DNA from: Dioscorea cayenensis subsp. rotundata
Taxonomy: Eukaryota > Streptophyta > Magnoliopsida > Dioscoreales > Dioscoreaceae
Reading direction: 5' to 3'
Assembly (NCBI RefSeq): GCF_009730915.1
Contig: NC_052489.1
Location: forward strand, 2,321,622 to 2,385,621
Length of the DNA stretch: 64,000 nt
Position 1 is the stretch's first letter, and each line of letters begins with the position of its first letter. Of the stretch, positions 24,032 through 37,300 are shown one piece after another. A program made the position numbers and the translations under genes. The notes below the pieces were generated by a model, which worked only from the letters and a program-made list of their open reading frames with translations, was not told where the DNA came from and did no database searches.

Positions 24032-26662
24032 TCACTGTGATTGGTGGTGGAAAAATTGCATGCCAGGAGGTTGGAGAGGTCTGTAACTTGGTGGTGCAGG
24101 TTGCTGGAGAGCAAGCTGTTGATTCATCGGCGGCATTGCAGGTTGCTGAAGAGCCATCGTGGGTGGCATTGCCGGTGGTTGCTGTATCATAGCCATGGGC
24201 TGCTGTGGAGGCATTGGCCCCGGTCTTGCCATGTTCAACATCTGGGGTGGTGGAGGTGGGGGAGGTAGGTTGCTGTAGGTATACGGAACACCGATCATGA
24301 CACCTCCGGTCGGTTGCAGATACTGCTGTGTTGAAGCTGGGTAGAGGTTATACGGAGGCTGGGGAGTCGAAGCTTGGTTCTGGATAGGCCCTTGTTGGAC
24401 TAAAACAGTTTGATGTTGAAGTGGGACGGAAACAAATGCCGGGGCGGCGGCTGAAGAGGGCAGAGGCTTCTCAAGGTTCACATTGACCCTGTCATGTGTA
24501 ACTTCAGATAAGGAACTGGATGCAATGGCCGTGTTCTTCGCCTCCTCCGCAGCGAAGGTGGAAAGCACTGATGTCATTATCTGCTGGGACCGGCTTGAAG
24601 CTGCAAGCTTGTCTGCAACTTCGGCTGCAATAGCAGCCGCTGTCTTTTTTGAAATCTCAGTGGCTGATGATCCCCTGGAATTTGTTTCCACAATTGGTTC
24701 ATTGTTGAGCCGCCGTCTCATGTTCGCTGCTTCATCTACCTGTGCCTGAGCCACCTGGCAAGCAAAGTTGTACACATTCAGGTTAGGAAGGGAAGGATAT
24801 TGACTTTTAACTCCAATTTGTTCATTTTGAGGCATTGTAGCATTCTGATATAACAACCACCTCCGCATCCTACGGTGGTAGAAAATAACTGAGGTGCAAC
24901 AAGCCATATAACACACCTGTAATTGAGTGCGGACGATCTCCAGTTCGGATTCCTGAACAACTTCATTGAGTGAGTAAGCAAAACTCCATGCACATCCATA
25001 ATCAAAATTCAAATGCGGAAGATATATCAAGCAAATCCATACTCATCTGCGTGCAAAATATTCATAATCTCAAACACGCATGAGAGGATCAGTAGAAATG
25101 TGATTTAACTCAAACCTGTTCCTGCAGCGCTGCTCTCAATTGAGAAATAAGGGCCACTCTATTTGATTCAAATGATTTAAGCTTCTCAATGCATGTTTTT
25201 AAGGTTGCCTCCTCCTCTTGCAATTCCTCCGTCAACCTCACCCTGCGAGGGTCTCCGTCTGAAAACGGATGCAGTACGGTGAAACAAATCTAAAGAGAAG
25301 AAGATCATAATGTACAATCACTAATACATATCATCTGAACATTCTAATCAGCAAGCTTCATAATGCTGTAGAATCATACACTTACCCTGCATGCAGGCAG
25401 CGGTGACATCCTTCTCCATCTTTCCCACCCGACGAACCGCCTCCTTTGCATTTACTCAAGTCGGAATCTTCAGCTGAGTGCTCACTTTGTACTGAGTGCA
25501 ATGCTGATATAATCTTTTCTGCCATTCCTCCAACAGACAATTTCTTATAACCAAAAGAGAGAACAAGCGTCAACAATCATACACATCTCAATTATCAATA
25601 AATGAAACATTAGAAAGCATTAGACCCTTACTAGTTTAATGGACCGTGAATCTCGTTTCATTATTCTTACAGAACGTGATCGTTTCTTATTCAATTCTAA
25701 AGCCGGTGGTGGCTCATTTCCGAGCATCAAATCTTTAAGACCCTTTGCATATGATCCAAATACTTTTCTTTCCTCCCAAATACCAACCTGCAATTGAGAA
25801 CACATGATGCCCAATAAGTTAAATGCTCAATATATTGCCATGGGCATAAAGTTAATCTTGCAAGTAAGAACTCTACAACATCGCCACATGCAAGTTTGCA
25901 GCAAACGGTACTTTCTTATCTCAACAGAGATAGTTGTGACAAGGCTTATCAAGAATTGTCAAATATTATTAAAACTATTGACAGAAAAAATATTAAGCAT
26001 TCATTTTTGTTGCATAAGTCAATATACTAACCAATCTCGAGACCACGTTTTTCCCACGATCATCCCCATTTTCCATGACATCCTTAAGTGCTCCAGGGAG
26101 AACTTTCCAAAACTCCCCAACAAATTCAGTTCCATTGCGTTTGCTGTTCTGTAAGATGTCATTGGCAACATACAGCAGCGGGATCTTTTGTTCCTTCTGT
26201 GAACTATGAAATGCCTTATCCCATGTCTGAACTACCTGTTCTGCCTTCTTTCGGTGGAATATGCACCAATGAGATAAAGCTATTGACAAATATAAGTTAA
26301 GGCACCAAGTTCAGATCAAGCTTGTCATACATATCATAAAAATAGCACAAGCACTAAAATTTACAGAAAGTGTGAATGAACCACCATGTCAATATTGTAG
26401 AAAATAAAATCTTAAAAAAGTTTAAAAAAAAATTACAATGAATCTAGAGAAGAACCAAAGTAAAAGCTAAAACAACATGCAAACTGTGAGGACAGAACTT
26501 CACAATAAAGATCTAGACAACCAACATGGAGCAAGATAATCATCTTAAAGCAAAATTTCATAGTCTCAGAACCATCCATTAAAGACATATTCTACAAAAA
26601 TACACTACTCATCAACAAAGAAAGAAAAACATAAAAGAACTCAACCAGAACTCTAAGAAAAC

Positions 26663-26708
<46 letters not shown>

Positions 26709-26890
26709 TTTTCAACACATGCTTATAAGATTAAGATTACCAATAATGATATTGAAGAACATCAAATCAGAATCAAAACAATACAAAAGCATAGAGAAAC
26801 ATTGAAAAAGATACTCTCAATGCACTGTTGTGTACTATTGAGCTTGGCGAGCTTGTCCGCGAGTACTTGCTCATTGAAAGCACTATTCAT
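24032..26890 (-). CDS. CID-domain (RPRD/Rtt103-like, ENTH/VHS family) pre-mRNA regulator, one +1 frame break
   Basis: Seven coding exons on the minus strand: 26890-26815, 26279-26032, 25787-25632, 25543-25386, 25258-25116, 24952-24917, 24754-24032; about 512 residues once corrected. The N-terminal CID (about 1-130) starts MNSAFNEQVLADKLAKLNST and includes LLYVANDILQNSKR and FWKVLPGALKDV. CIDs bind the phosphorylated C-terminal repeats of RNA polymerase II, so a nuclear role at 3' processing or termination is expected. A coiled region (TEELQEEEATLKTCIEKLK) and a long Pro/Gln-rich tail with PPPPPPP follow. In exon 4 the minus-strand AAA (plus 25445-25447) has one base too many. With it the frame reads KCKGGGSSGG; without it KCKEAVRRVGKMEKDV, the family sequence, and the exon 4/5 phase then fits. 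Confidence 0.88.
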
Positions 26891-28114
26891 CCCACCTCAA
26901 GATCAAAGAGACGATCCACTTTCTCTTTCACCGCAACAAAATTAACCTAAAAAATCAAACCAAAAGTAATTAAAAAAAGAGAAAACAAGAACCTTTAAAA
27001 AAAACTCAGCTTTTTATCTCCAAACTATAAAAAATTCAATATTTAATCCCTAAACCTAGACAAGATAGCAAAACCAACCTGAAAACAAGCAAAATGGAAA
27101 ACTCGAACATAACGACAAAGGATTTGCAGAAGATAAACCCTAAAAAGGCAAGGAAGGAGGAGATAATTAGCACAAACAGATGAATTTATCCAGCATTCAC
27201 CCCGAAAACCAAGAATTGAAAAAAAAGGGATCGGATCTGGGAATTAGGGTTTTGCGGTGATTAGGGTTTTTAAGGGAACTTGTGACCTTCCCCAGTTTGG
27301 TTCTTTGGTTTCACTATTTTTCGTATTTAGAAATAAATTTACAAAGTGGTCCCTTGAGAATGAGAATTTATATTTTAGTCTAATCTAGCCATTTGATCAT
27401 GCTTTGAGGACTTAAAAAATTACAAATAAAATTACAAATAAGTCCAATATAGGGAAATTTTTTTGAATTTTCTCATAATTTTATTTATGATATATGGAAA
27501 ATTTCTCCGCGTTTGCATACTTAAAATGCTGTTAAATGTTTGCATATTTATCTTATTTACTTTAAAAGTGTATTTATAATTGAAAAGAGATAGAAAAAAA
27601 TTAATTAAAAAAATTTTTTTTTCTTTTTAAGTTATTTTTTATTATTTTCTTGTCTTTATTATGTCACAAATCAAATAGATACATTATAAAAAAACCTTCC
27701 GGCATGTATTGAAATATTAACTCCTCAATTATATATATCCTCGAACAAAAGAGTGTTTATCGTCTATTTGTTAAGTAAATGTATATAAATAAATGCATGA
27801 AAGCGAGAGAGGATGCTGATAAGATTAAATCCATACAGATCTATACAGAATCTGAAATGATACCGCTTGAAGACATTCAAGATTCAAGAGGAGCTGGACT
27901 TTCTCTTATTTTATATATATAAATAAATATAAAAAATAAAAACATTCAAACAGTTAGTTGAACATACACACAAAAGATGTATGAATGATCTACACTGCAA
28001 AAACTAGCTAAGCTAAAGGCAAAGTTTTCTTTTTCTTCATTAACCTAAGGATAATTTTTAACCAACATTTTCATCTGAAGCTAACTTCAACTGAAGAGAA
28101 CTCGAGAAAGCCGA
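26891..28114. other. CID gene 5' flank and ACINUS-like 3' flank
   Basis: The upstream side of the CID gene has a leader, with a likely leader-intron acceptor just upstream of the start codon, then roughly 800 bp of A+T-rich DNA. The ACINUS-like gene's 3' untranslated region should lie just below 28115. No further coding sequence is visible. Confidence 0.5.
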
Positions 28115-31100
28115 CTATGATCTTCTTCGCTGCTTTTCCGCGGTAATCTTGGCTGCGACCTCTTCTTCAGATAAAGGCAGGTAATAGATCCTCGGAGTAG
28201 CCTTCGTCTTCCGGAAGAGATCATCGAGGGTCAAAAGGGGCGGTTCTGGTTCTGGTTCTGGTTTCTTTGGGATAACTGGAGGTTCTGGACGTGTATCGGT
28301 TTTAGCTGGCAGCGGAGACGGAAGGTGCAGCTTTGAGACATCTTGGCGTGGTTGAGATAGGAATGCCGGTTGTGTCTGAACCGGAGGGGCTGTTGGAGTG
28401 GATGGACTTGGGGCGACCGGTGATGGTAGCACTTGAGGGCCTTCGACACAAACTTTTACTTCTTGTGGATCAACAAAATCGGCCACCAGAAGACGTCCTC
28501 CGTTCGGGGGCCACTGAAGATTGTAAACAGCATTTCGAGTGGCTATGGCCTCCTCAACCGATGAGTACTAAATGAGAAGGATTCTTGTTAATATAACTGA
28601 TGATTTATACAACAAAAAGGACAGTTTACCATAAGTTTCCCTACAAATTTGACGAATATGATTAATATCATGAAATGCGGTTCATAACTTTTGTCAACAA
28701 TTTCGTTAATTAAGAAAGGCTTTTTCAACAATTTTGTGAATTAAAGAGACATGAAAACTTAAAAAACATTCTTCAGTCCTAAACATGAAAGAATGATAAA
28801 GCACAAAATACAGACATGCATATGTAATTGGAAATCAATATCATAGCATCATTCATATGAAATTACTTCAATTATTCTCTAGCAGAAATGAAAGAAAACA
28901 CATATTTTAGCATGACCATGCTGAATATAGGCTGAATGTAATTTCATGCCAGCTTTTTTCCCAAGTTCCATAACCAGTGCAAACTCATTTTGTAGAAAAT
29001 ATTACTCGAACAAAGTGGATTGATATGAATTGAGTTAGAAACATGATAACATCAACAAAATCGGTTACTAAATTAAACATAGTTTCCAACCCTTCCATTC
29101 AAAATCTCCAGAAGTGCACTCTAAAAATTCATGAAATTCAAAAGATTAGGGAAAAGAGAACACCTACAGTGACATAGCAGTGGGTCTTGATCTGGTCCAT
29201 CCAAAAATTGCAAATAGTTCCAGTTTTTCCAAGGAGTTCCTTCACCGCAGTGAGAGTAAAGGGCCGCAAAAATCGATCAATTCTCAAAGAATTGGTAGCA
29301 GTATTTTGTGACGGTGGTACTACAAGCCAAAATAAATAAATAAATAAATAAATAAATAAAAAGGAAAACTTTAAGTAACTAGACGATAAATAGGAAAAAT
29401 CTGTGAAATCTTGTTAATGAAAGCTTACCTATCCGTTCCTTCAGAGCCTCTCTGCTGACCGAGGAATCAGACCTATTAAATAAGCGCTTAGTACTTGGCT
29501 GAAATACATCTTTTGGTGTAGTTATTGGACTGATGTTGGATGGCTGCAGATCAGCAACCTTAATGCTCTCTGAGTTCCATCTTCGTTGTCGCTTTGGCGG
29601 GTTTGTGGCAGCAGATCCTTGGTTTTCTAAAATTTTAAAAAAAACACACACAAAGAAAGAAAACAAGGTTAAATTTTTTTTATGCCACAAAGAATATAGG
29701 GCTAATAGCAATCAGAACTTGATCTAAATCAAGGGGGAAGCAAGTAACTTGTAGAACAGATGGAAAAGATTGGTCTCATGCACAATACTTGTTCTAAGGA
29801 TTATCACTTCTTGACATTTATATGGTTGGGAATATGGGGAAAAACACTTGCAAGACAACTAAAAGGAATAATATTCAACTTGAGGTCATTTAGTTTATAT
29901 AGAACTATTGGATTTCTCATTGTTCCAGGAACTACTATGAATGTCTCATGTCATTACTAGCAAAGTTGATTGAAGTTTATGCTTAGGTTAAAATTATATC
30001 TAGTCTAGTGGTTATATATCAAGAGTAACTTAAAAAAGAGGATGAATGCTGTACTTCCACATAACAGAATGGAAAATAGAAGATGGCTAGAAAGACATGT
30101 ATGCCTTTCAAAGTGGCTTCAACATCAGGATCAAGACTAGAATATAAAGAGGATGACAAAAGTAAGCATCAAATTTTCATCCACTTCCCATTGTTTCAAT
30201 CACTACAACATTTACAATTAAGTCAAAACAAGGAGCAGCAAAAATTATGTAAACCAATAAAAAACTAGATGATCAAATATCGATGTAGAAAACATCTGCA
30301 AGATCTTTTAATTCTGAATAAGTCAATCACTGAACTTAAGAACTCAAAATGACGAATCCTTGATCAATAAATCCAAAAATCAATAAAAATCTCACATCTA
30401 CCTACAAAGACAAATTAACATAACACAAGACAACCGAACATATCTTTCTTTTATCAAAGTGAATCTGCATGTAAAGTCATCTAAGGGGTAACTTACCTCA
30501 TACATTGCTCATACTACAAAATTAGCAACTAAAACTTCCAATTGTAATAATCATCGTACCTTCCACTTTTCTTTTCTCAGTTGAAGCTGCGGGTTCACCA
30601 TTGTCATCAGCAATAGTGTCCTCCGCTGGTAGCATGGCAACATCAACAAGGTTTTCCGCTTTTCCAACTTGTGCTTTGATGTCCTCAATCTTTCCTCCCA
30701 GCTTGTCAGAATTATCATTAGACTCAATCTGCTTAGTTTCCAACACATCCTCATCCATTGAGTCATCACCAGAACTCCTGTCCAAGTTAAGCTTTTCTGG
30801 AGATTCCCCATCTACAATATCATTCTTCTTGCTAAGATCAGCATCTGTAACAGTCTTGACATCATCAACATCTACAAAAGAAACAGGTTTGTCATTCAGC
30901 TCTTGTACATCATCCACCATGCATGAACCACTGCCAACAGAATGATCATTGATGGATGGTGAAGGCAATGTCTCTGATTTAGCTTCCGGTTCTAAACTGG
31001 CATTATCAGCATTTAAACTATCCTTTAGTTCATCCTTTATATTGATTGACACAGAATCATTAGAACCAAATTCAGATTTTGCTGGACAATCTAAATCCTG

Positions 31101-31838
31101 GTTGATCTCAGATACCTTATTGTTTTGCTCCTGTGGTTCAAGCTTGACATCATGGGAATGGGGTTTTGAATCTTCATCCTGTTCAGCATATTTTAAGGTC
31201 TCTTCAGCAAGAGGCTTTGAATCCTCATCCATTTCATTGAATTGTGTAGCATCCTCACCAGGAGGCTTCAGGTTCTCATCCAATTTATCACACTTCAAGC
31301 TGTCTTCAGCAGAAAGCTTCAAGTCCTTCTCCCGTTCATTATACCCCAAATCATTGCCGCTTGAATCCATTTGTGTAATCAAGTTATGAGTCTCAGTTGC
31401 ACTGTGTTCTATGGTGAGTGCATTTGCAGCTGTACCATCTGGTGTCCCTTCCATTTCGGTGCCCACAGTTGAATCAACAGACTTATCCCCATAGTCTTGG
31501 TTAACATCTAAATCGACATCTTTCTTGTTAACCGGTGTGCAATCAGAAGCAGGTTTCATGTTCTCGTCTGCTATGACCTTTATATTATCCTCTGTCAATG
31601 GCTCAGCTATCTCTTCATCATGCTTATTGGCAGGATTGGATTCAGGTTCAGCACCAGCATATGCTTCATGTTCCTTCTCTAGTTCCCTCTCTCTCCGAAT
31701 AGCTTCAGCTAGTCGCTTTACTAAATCCTCCTTCACACCTTTTATTGTGATTTTTCTTCTCCGGAGCTCATCTTTTAATTCAACAACCTTCCACTGGTTG
31801 ATGGGTCGGTTATCAAGAATGGGATATTGTGTAGACAT
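28115..31838 (-). CDS. ACINUS-like SAP-domain protein (ASAP/PSAP splicing complex)
   Basis: Four coding exons on the minus strand (31838-30560, 29626-29429, 29319-29168, 28567-28115) give 693 residues without any frame break. The SAP domain lies at about 10-48 (INQWKVVELKDELRRRKITI, then DLVKRLAEAI). A long acidic, low-complexity linker (Asp/Glu/Ser, 60-420) and the basic stretch PPKRQRRWNS follow. An RRM-like fold begins near residue 500 (LRIDRFLRPFTLTAVKELLG, then FWMDQIKTHCYVTY and GGRLLVADFV). Near the C-terminus are a Pro-rich segment and the RSB-type motif LDDLFRKTKATPRIYYLPL. In plants and animals this motif binds RNPS1/SR45 and SAP18 in the ASAP complex, linked to splicing and gene silencing. 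A leader intron is visible at 31849-32334. The adjacent MIC60 locus recalls Arabidopsis At4g39680/At4g39690. Confidence 0.92.
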
Positions 31839-34392
31839 CTTCTACAATCTGTAGAATAGCAGCTCATACTCAGGCTTCACAATATACATTCAACATTACT
31901 ACAACTATGCATATTAAATAAACTACTTCATCAAAGAGCATATTAACCCTAGAATGATAAACCTTTGACCTTTCCTCAGAATCTTTTTTTCCCCTTCTGA
32001 AAGAAAGGACCATACAGAATAAAGCAACACCGTAGCAAACCATTATCCTTAAGGAATTAATCAGAAAATAAGAAAGGAACATATCAAAGAACAATACATG
32101 TTTGGGGAAAAATTAAAATACAAAAATTTGAGCAGCAGAACAGATTTAGCACAGACCCTAAAGCTAAAACCATAACAAGATCAAAGAAAAGGTCAAGTTT
32201 TTCAATAGGGAAACTGAAAAAGAAAAAAAGAAGATACTAGTGCTCAATAGACACAAAATAACACGTAAATAAGCCCTGATCTTTCAAGCAAACATATAAA
32301 GACATAGAAAAAAAAAAAGGTCACCGAAACTCACCACCCTATCCAGCGACACAACGAGGGATCTTAATCTTAACACACAGGCGAGAGGCAGAAGAAAACC
32401 CTAAGTCCAGAACACAAAAGAGGCATTAGATGAAAAACCAAACAAAATCGAAATCCAACAGGCTAAAATCTCAACAGTATCGATCGTTCTACAGCCCAAT
32501 CACCCAAGAAACCCTCCTTTCCACCCTGAAATAAAAATCGCAAACAAAAAAACCCAAAAAATCGCAAAAAAAATCCACAAAAAAATGGAGAGAAAGATCA
32601 AGAGAAGGTGAGGATGCTCCTATAGCGAAGGAAAACGGCAGAAAGATGTCTCCTTTGAGGGGATTCCCCAACGCGCGAGGCCTCTAATCCCCGGATGGAG
32701 CTCCGAACGCCGAGCGCGAGAGAAAAGAAGCGGAGTTCTTGTGGTACCAACGAACCCGTGCAAGTCTATGACTCTTTAATATATCCTTTTATTGAATTTT
32801 TGTTTTCCAAAATAACCCCCATGAATATATCAAATTACGTAATTATCTCTATAGCTCAAAATTATAAATATTTTTCCGGAGATCACAATTAAAAATTAAT
32901 AAAATTTTATCGGATTATTTATTAATAAGCGACAAAGTAAAAAACAAACAGAAGTATTGTTATGCACCTGACTTGTTGATTAACTTTTTAAGAGCAGTTT
33001 GGTTCGCGGTAATGTAAAAAAATTTACCATGTATTAAAATTACCACGTTTGGCATTGCACCAGTGGTAATGTAGATAGTAATATCACATTACCAACTTAT
33101 AAATATTACAAAAAAATGATAATTTTTTGTGTCTATCTTGGATTACCATGGTAATCTTATAATTTTTTATATTTTAACATATTGATTACCATGACAACCA
33201 AACACAGTAATAAACTATTCCCGGTAATAAGAGTTCTCAACCAAACATGGTTATATTAAATTGCCGTAATATTCCCAACCATATAACATTCTCACTTATA
33301 TTACTATGGTAATCTCGTTACGTGATAATATATACCACAAACCAAATGGCCCCTTAGGGATAAACCCCCGTCATGTAATCTTAGAGGGAAAGAACGAAAG
33401 GTATTCCTCATAAACTCCCACAGCGGACTCTTGAAAATAAATTGTAATTTGAAAGACTGTAATGACTCATTAGGATAGGTATTCAATAGGTGGATTACGA
33501 TAGTTAATCCCAAATGCAGAGGCCTATTAAAGGGAAGGAGAAGAGAGCAAGAAATGTATCGAAGAAGTGAGATCTTAGGCTCGTTTATGTGGAGAAGAGA
33601 GAGGAATTCGATGGTGTGTGCTGCAGGATTTGGTTATCTTAATTTTAGTACTTTCATTTCTGTTACTTGTTGGATGATTTGATAATGTGAATTAGACCTC
33701 TGATGATGAATGCTTGTTATTTGTTAGATCTGAACAATATTTGCTTGAATTCATGGCTTGAATGTTGAATATAAACCAAGTTTTATGAGATTTACCTGAA
33801 TTGTTACACTTCTTCTGTGACTGAGTTTTTTTTTGAGGGAAGAGGAGCGGGACAAACCCACTAGAGACCCCAAGGGACGTGTACAAACTTCGGTGGAACA
33901 AGTGGAGACAGAGCCGCGCTCACGTGGACTAGAGTTGATTGAGTGGCTAGACCTGTTAGTTTTGTTATTGTGGATTGAAAATTCATAACAAAAGCTCAAA
34001 CTCATGACCTCTCAATCACAAGTACAGACACAATTATCAACCTGGCAGAGAGGAGATATACGACTATATCATGTAATTTAAGTCTTTTCATGATAAATGT
34101 GAATAAACTACGGAATAAAATACTTAATTTTTGAGTTCTGAAAAAAAAAAAATACCAACTCTAGTATTAAGGCGGAGAGTAGTCCTAATTCCTTTCACAC
34201 TGCCCTTCTTAAGATGTATATATATATAACAAAATTGGTTTTAACAATCTCAAGCTGATCACTGTTCGTAGTTTGGAACAAAAAAAGCATGAAATGCAAG
34301 AACAAGCGCCATAAAACATTTGAAATTACAAGCAGAGAACAGAGCTCCCAAAACTGAAAACAAAGTGCATTTCCAAAATTCATTGCATTACT
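31839..34392. other. ACINUS-like leader and promoter, then TSR3 3' flank
   Basis: A leader intron (31849-32334) and a leader exon (about 32335-32690) of the ACINUS-like gene are supported by GT/AG signals on the minus strand. Beyond 32700 the DNA is non-coding and contains the Harbinger-type MITE at 32991-33353. A stretch at 33840-34080 has a moderate GC content and phrases such as CTCATGACCTCTCAATCACA, possibly a decayed repeat. No gene was recognised. Confidence 0.5.
32991..33353. mobile_element. PIF/Harbinger (Tourist)-like MITE, 363 bp, TTA target
   Basis: The left end reads AGAGCAGTTTGGTTCGCGGT and the right end, on the opposite strand, GGGGCCATTTGGTTTGTGGT. Both are flanked by TTA (32988-32990 and 33354-33356), the 3-bp target typical of PIF/Harbinger. 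The interior is rich in GGTAAT/ATTACC motifs and can fold back on itself. It encodes no protein. Confidence 0.75.
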
Positions 34393-37300
34393 TCATTCAC
34401 TTTCTTCATTGCTTTCATCGCTGTCCTCCACCGTCAAATGATTCAAGTTCCGCTCGAGAGGCGGGAGTCCGTCTTCAGAGTCAACGTCGGACCCGTCATT
34501 GCAATTAGGCAGCTTCCCATCAATTACTGTTATTCAGCAAAAAAACAATATTTAGTTGAAGAATATTGAAAGACGGCTTCCATAAAAGGAATATAAGTTT
34601 ACCGTCCGCACAAGGAGTTGCCTTCGGAATTCTTGAGTTGCTTGACAGCCATTCATTTTGAACAGATATTATCTCGGAGCCATTCTCACAATTGGAGTAC
34701 GCCTTAAGAAGGTCTCTGCAAATTCAGGATTAAAAATGAAAATCAGAATGAACCCAAACTTTCCAATGCTTAAATCGTTAAGTTAAAATGGCACAAATCA
34801 TTGTGCCTATGCACTAAACATTGGATGGAACATTATTAATCCAACTAAAGATGATGAACATCTGGCTTTTAAGAACAACTATCGCGCTGCTTCTTGAGAC
34901 TATGGTTCAGAGCATCATCCAAGTTGAGCATATACCTGTTAAGAGACAAGAATGAATGACCCCACTTGAACTTGCCTAAAATTAGATTCGCAGTTTCCTC
35001 TTCCCCACTGAAAAAAAGATAACGAAACATTATCAATGTTGATATGAAGTTCTGAATGATTGAACATTCACAGAATAACTTCAAATGCTATACTTGAAAT
35101 TTGTTAGTTAGTCATATACTTTTAATAAATTTTATCTGAAAAGAGAAAATTATTTCAGCATTTGATTTGATTGTAGTAGCTAGAACAATGAATCATTAAC
35201 ACTTTTGTCCACCCAAAAAAAGGTTACTTGTAAACATACTGAATGCATGTAAAAGGGCAGATAGATCTTAGTACCATATTATCAAAGCTGCTGACAATGC
35301 TTCAACACAAGATAACTCACACGGTCGTCCATAGTTTACTGGGTTTGCAGCAACCAACCATGGCACTGGAATCCAATAGAGCTATATCAGTGAGATCTCT
35401 AGATAAACAAGTGTGCTTGTTATTCTACTTTATTAATATCTCAGGACAGGATATTTATTAATGTCACCGGATAATTGCTAAAGATCAAGGCAAAACAAGC
35501 AGATAGTACATAAGTCAGTAAAATGGCAACAATAATAATCCATGAATCAGCTAATATAGTGATAATCAGTTACTTGGTAGCCAAAATCTAGGCCCTTCTT
35601 TATCACACATTCACTGTTGCTAGAAGTGAGCATGAGAAATTCTATCCATTAACTACGTTGTCATGTTGCTAAATGTTTTGTATAATGGACACAAATGCAC
35701 GTAACGTTCAATACATAAGCTTGAGAGGAACAATGAACCATTCAAATTTGAATACAGGATAGGACAGCATTTTTGGAGTCTTAAACACCAAATCTAAGTC
35801 CCTGCTATTCAATTCCTCTTTGTAAGGGTAACAAAAGATAACAACGTCACTAGAAAAAAAAGAAAAAAGGCAACAGTAGAAGACAACTTGTTCAAAAGGA
35901 TTATTAGTTTTTGCATTAAAAAAGTGACAGTCAAGTTATATAGCTCTCGTTCTGCTGACTAACAAAAATATAGAAAAGCAGATGGAAAGACAAGTTTGGG
36001 ATTCTCACAGAGTCGAGGGGCAGCACAGCGAAGCTTCACAAAAGGGACATCATTGAGGCGTGCCCATGAGCAATCAACAACAGCAAGACCTTTTCTTTTG
36101 ATTAACAAATGATCATCCCTTTGAGATGCATTGAGTACCAACAGGGCTGCCAACATAAACAAAAGCCACCAAAAGGCATGTCGAAAGATGTTATCATGAG
36201 TCACTCCACAGCATGAATAGTACAACCATAAAAATTGACAGTACCAGTAACCTAATAAGTACAAGACAACTGATACTATAGGTAACTCTGATTATAGTAG
36301 AACTAAATCAGGTATAATTTAGCAAAATATATAAAAAAAGGTTTAGGTGGTTGCTTCCAGATATTCGACTGGGCTAAATTAATCCACAAAGGGACAAAGG
36401 TTATTGTTAACAAATAGCCTATTTGAACTCATACATCTAGTTTCACTATCGAGCTCCACATTCCTGCAAGCAGAGAAAGCTCGGTGTACTTCCACAGGAT
36501 AGACATTACTTGAAGAACCCTAAGTATTTGTGATAATTATTATTTTAATAAAAAATCTTTCTTCGCTAAATGGTGAAGTATGTCAAAAGTACCTTAATGC
36601 AATGCCCCCAAAGCCACTGGTCACCCGCAACTCCTGTAAGACCAATACACATATTAGTCATTATAATTGACGACAGGCAGTTAAAAAAAAAATATCAAGC
36701 TAGTCCAAATCAACACCATAGGCTAATAACAACTTATGATCTATAATAATTCACCCAAAAAATAGCAGTAGAATGCATTACTACAACCATAATGCTATGC
36801 TCTAATTTTACAAATTTTTGCATTGTTTCAAGTCCATCTATTTTGGAGTTATTTCAGCGGATGACATGAAAGAACACAGATACCATTATTTAAAAAAACA
36901 AATGTCAGCAAATGTGCTGAATAGAGGATCTTAGTCTTTGAAATTAAAAAAAAAAAAGCACAAATTTCATTAGAAACTTTCCTTCAAAAAGCCAAATCTT
37001 GATAGTTTACGTCCTGTGCACCTTTTCACATCGCAATGCCCAAAATCCTGAACCCACGAAAGAATATTTTACTGTAATGAGAACATAAGACATAATGTAT
37101 CATTCAGGCGTGTAAACATACCCACATTGCCAGCTGAATTTTTGGAACATGAGCTTCCTCGCTAGTTTCTCCTGGAAAAACAAAGGCTAAATTAATCATT
37201 ATAAGTTCCATCAAGCTTGAGCAGCCAAGTAACTGCTCCAACCCAACCAGCCTAGTAGCTATCAAAGCAAGTGGATTTTAGTGACAATCCCCGTGAAGCA

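Noticed and set aside
33940-34070. SINE-like phrase near CTCATGACCTCTCAATCAC
   Set aside because: A possible B box on the minus strand, but no A box, target duplication or tail could be shown.
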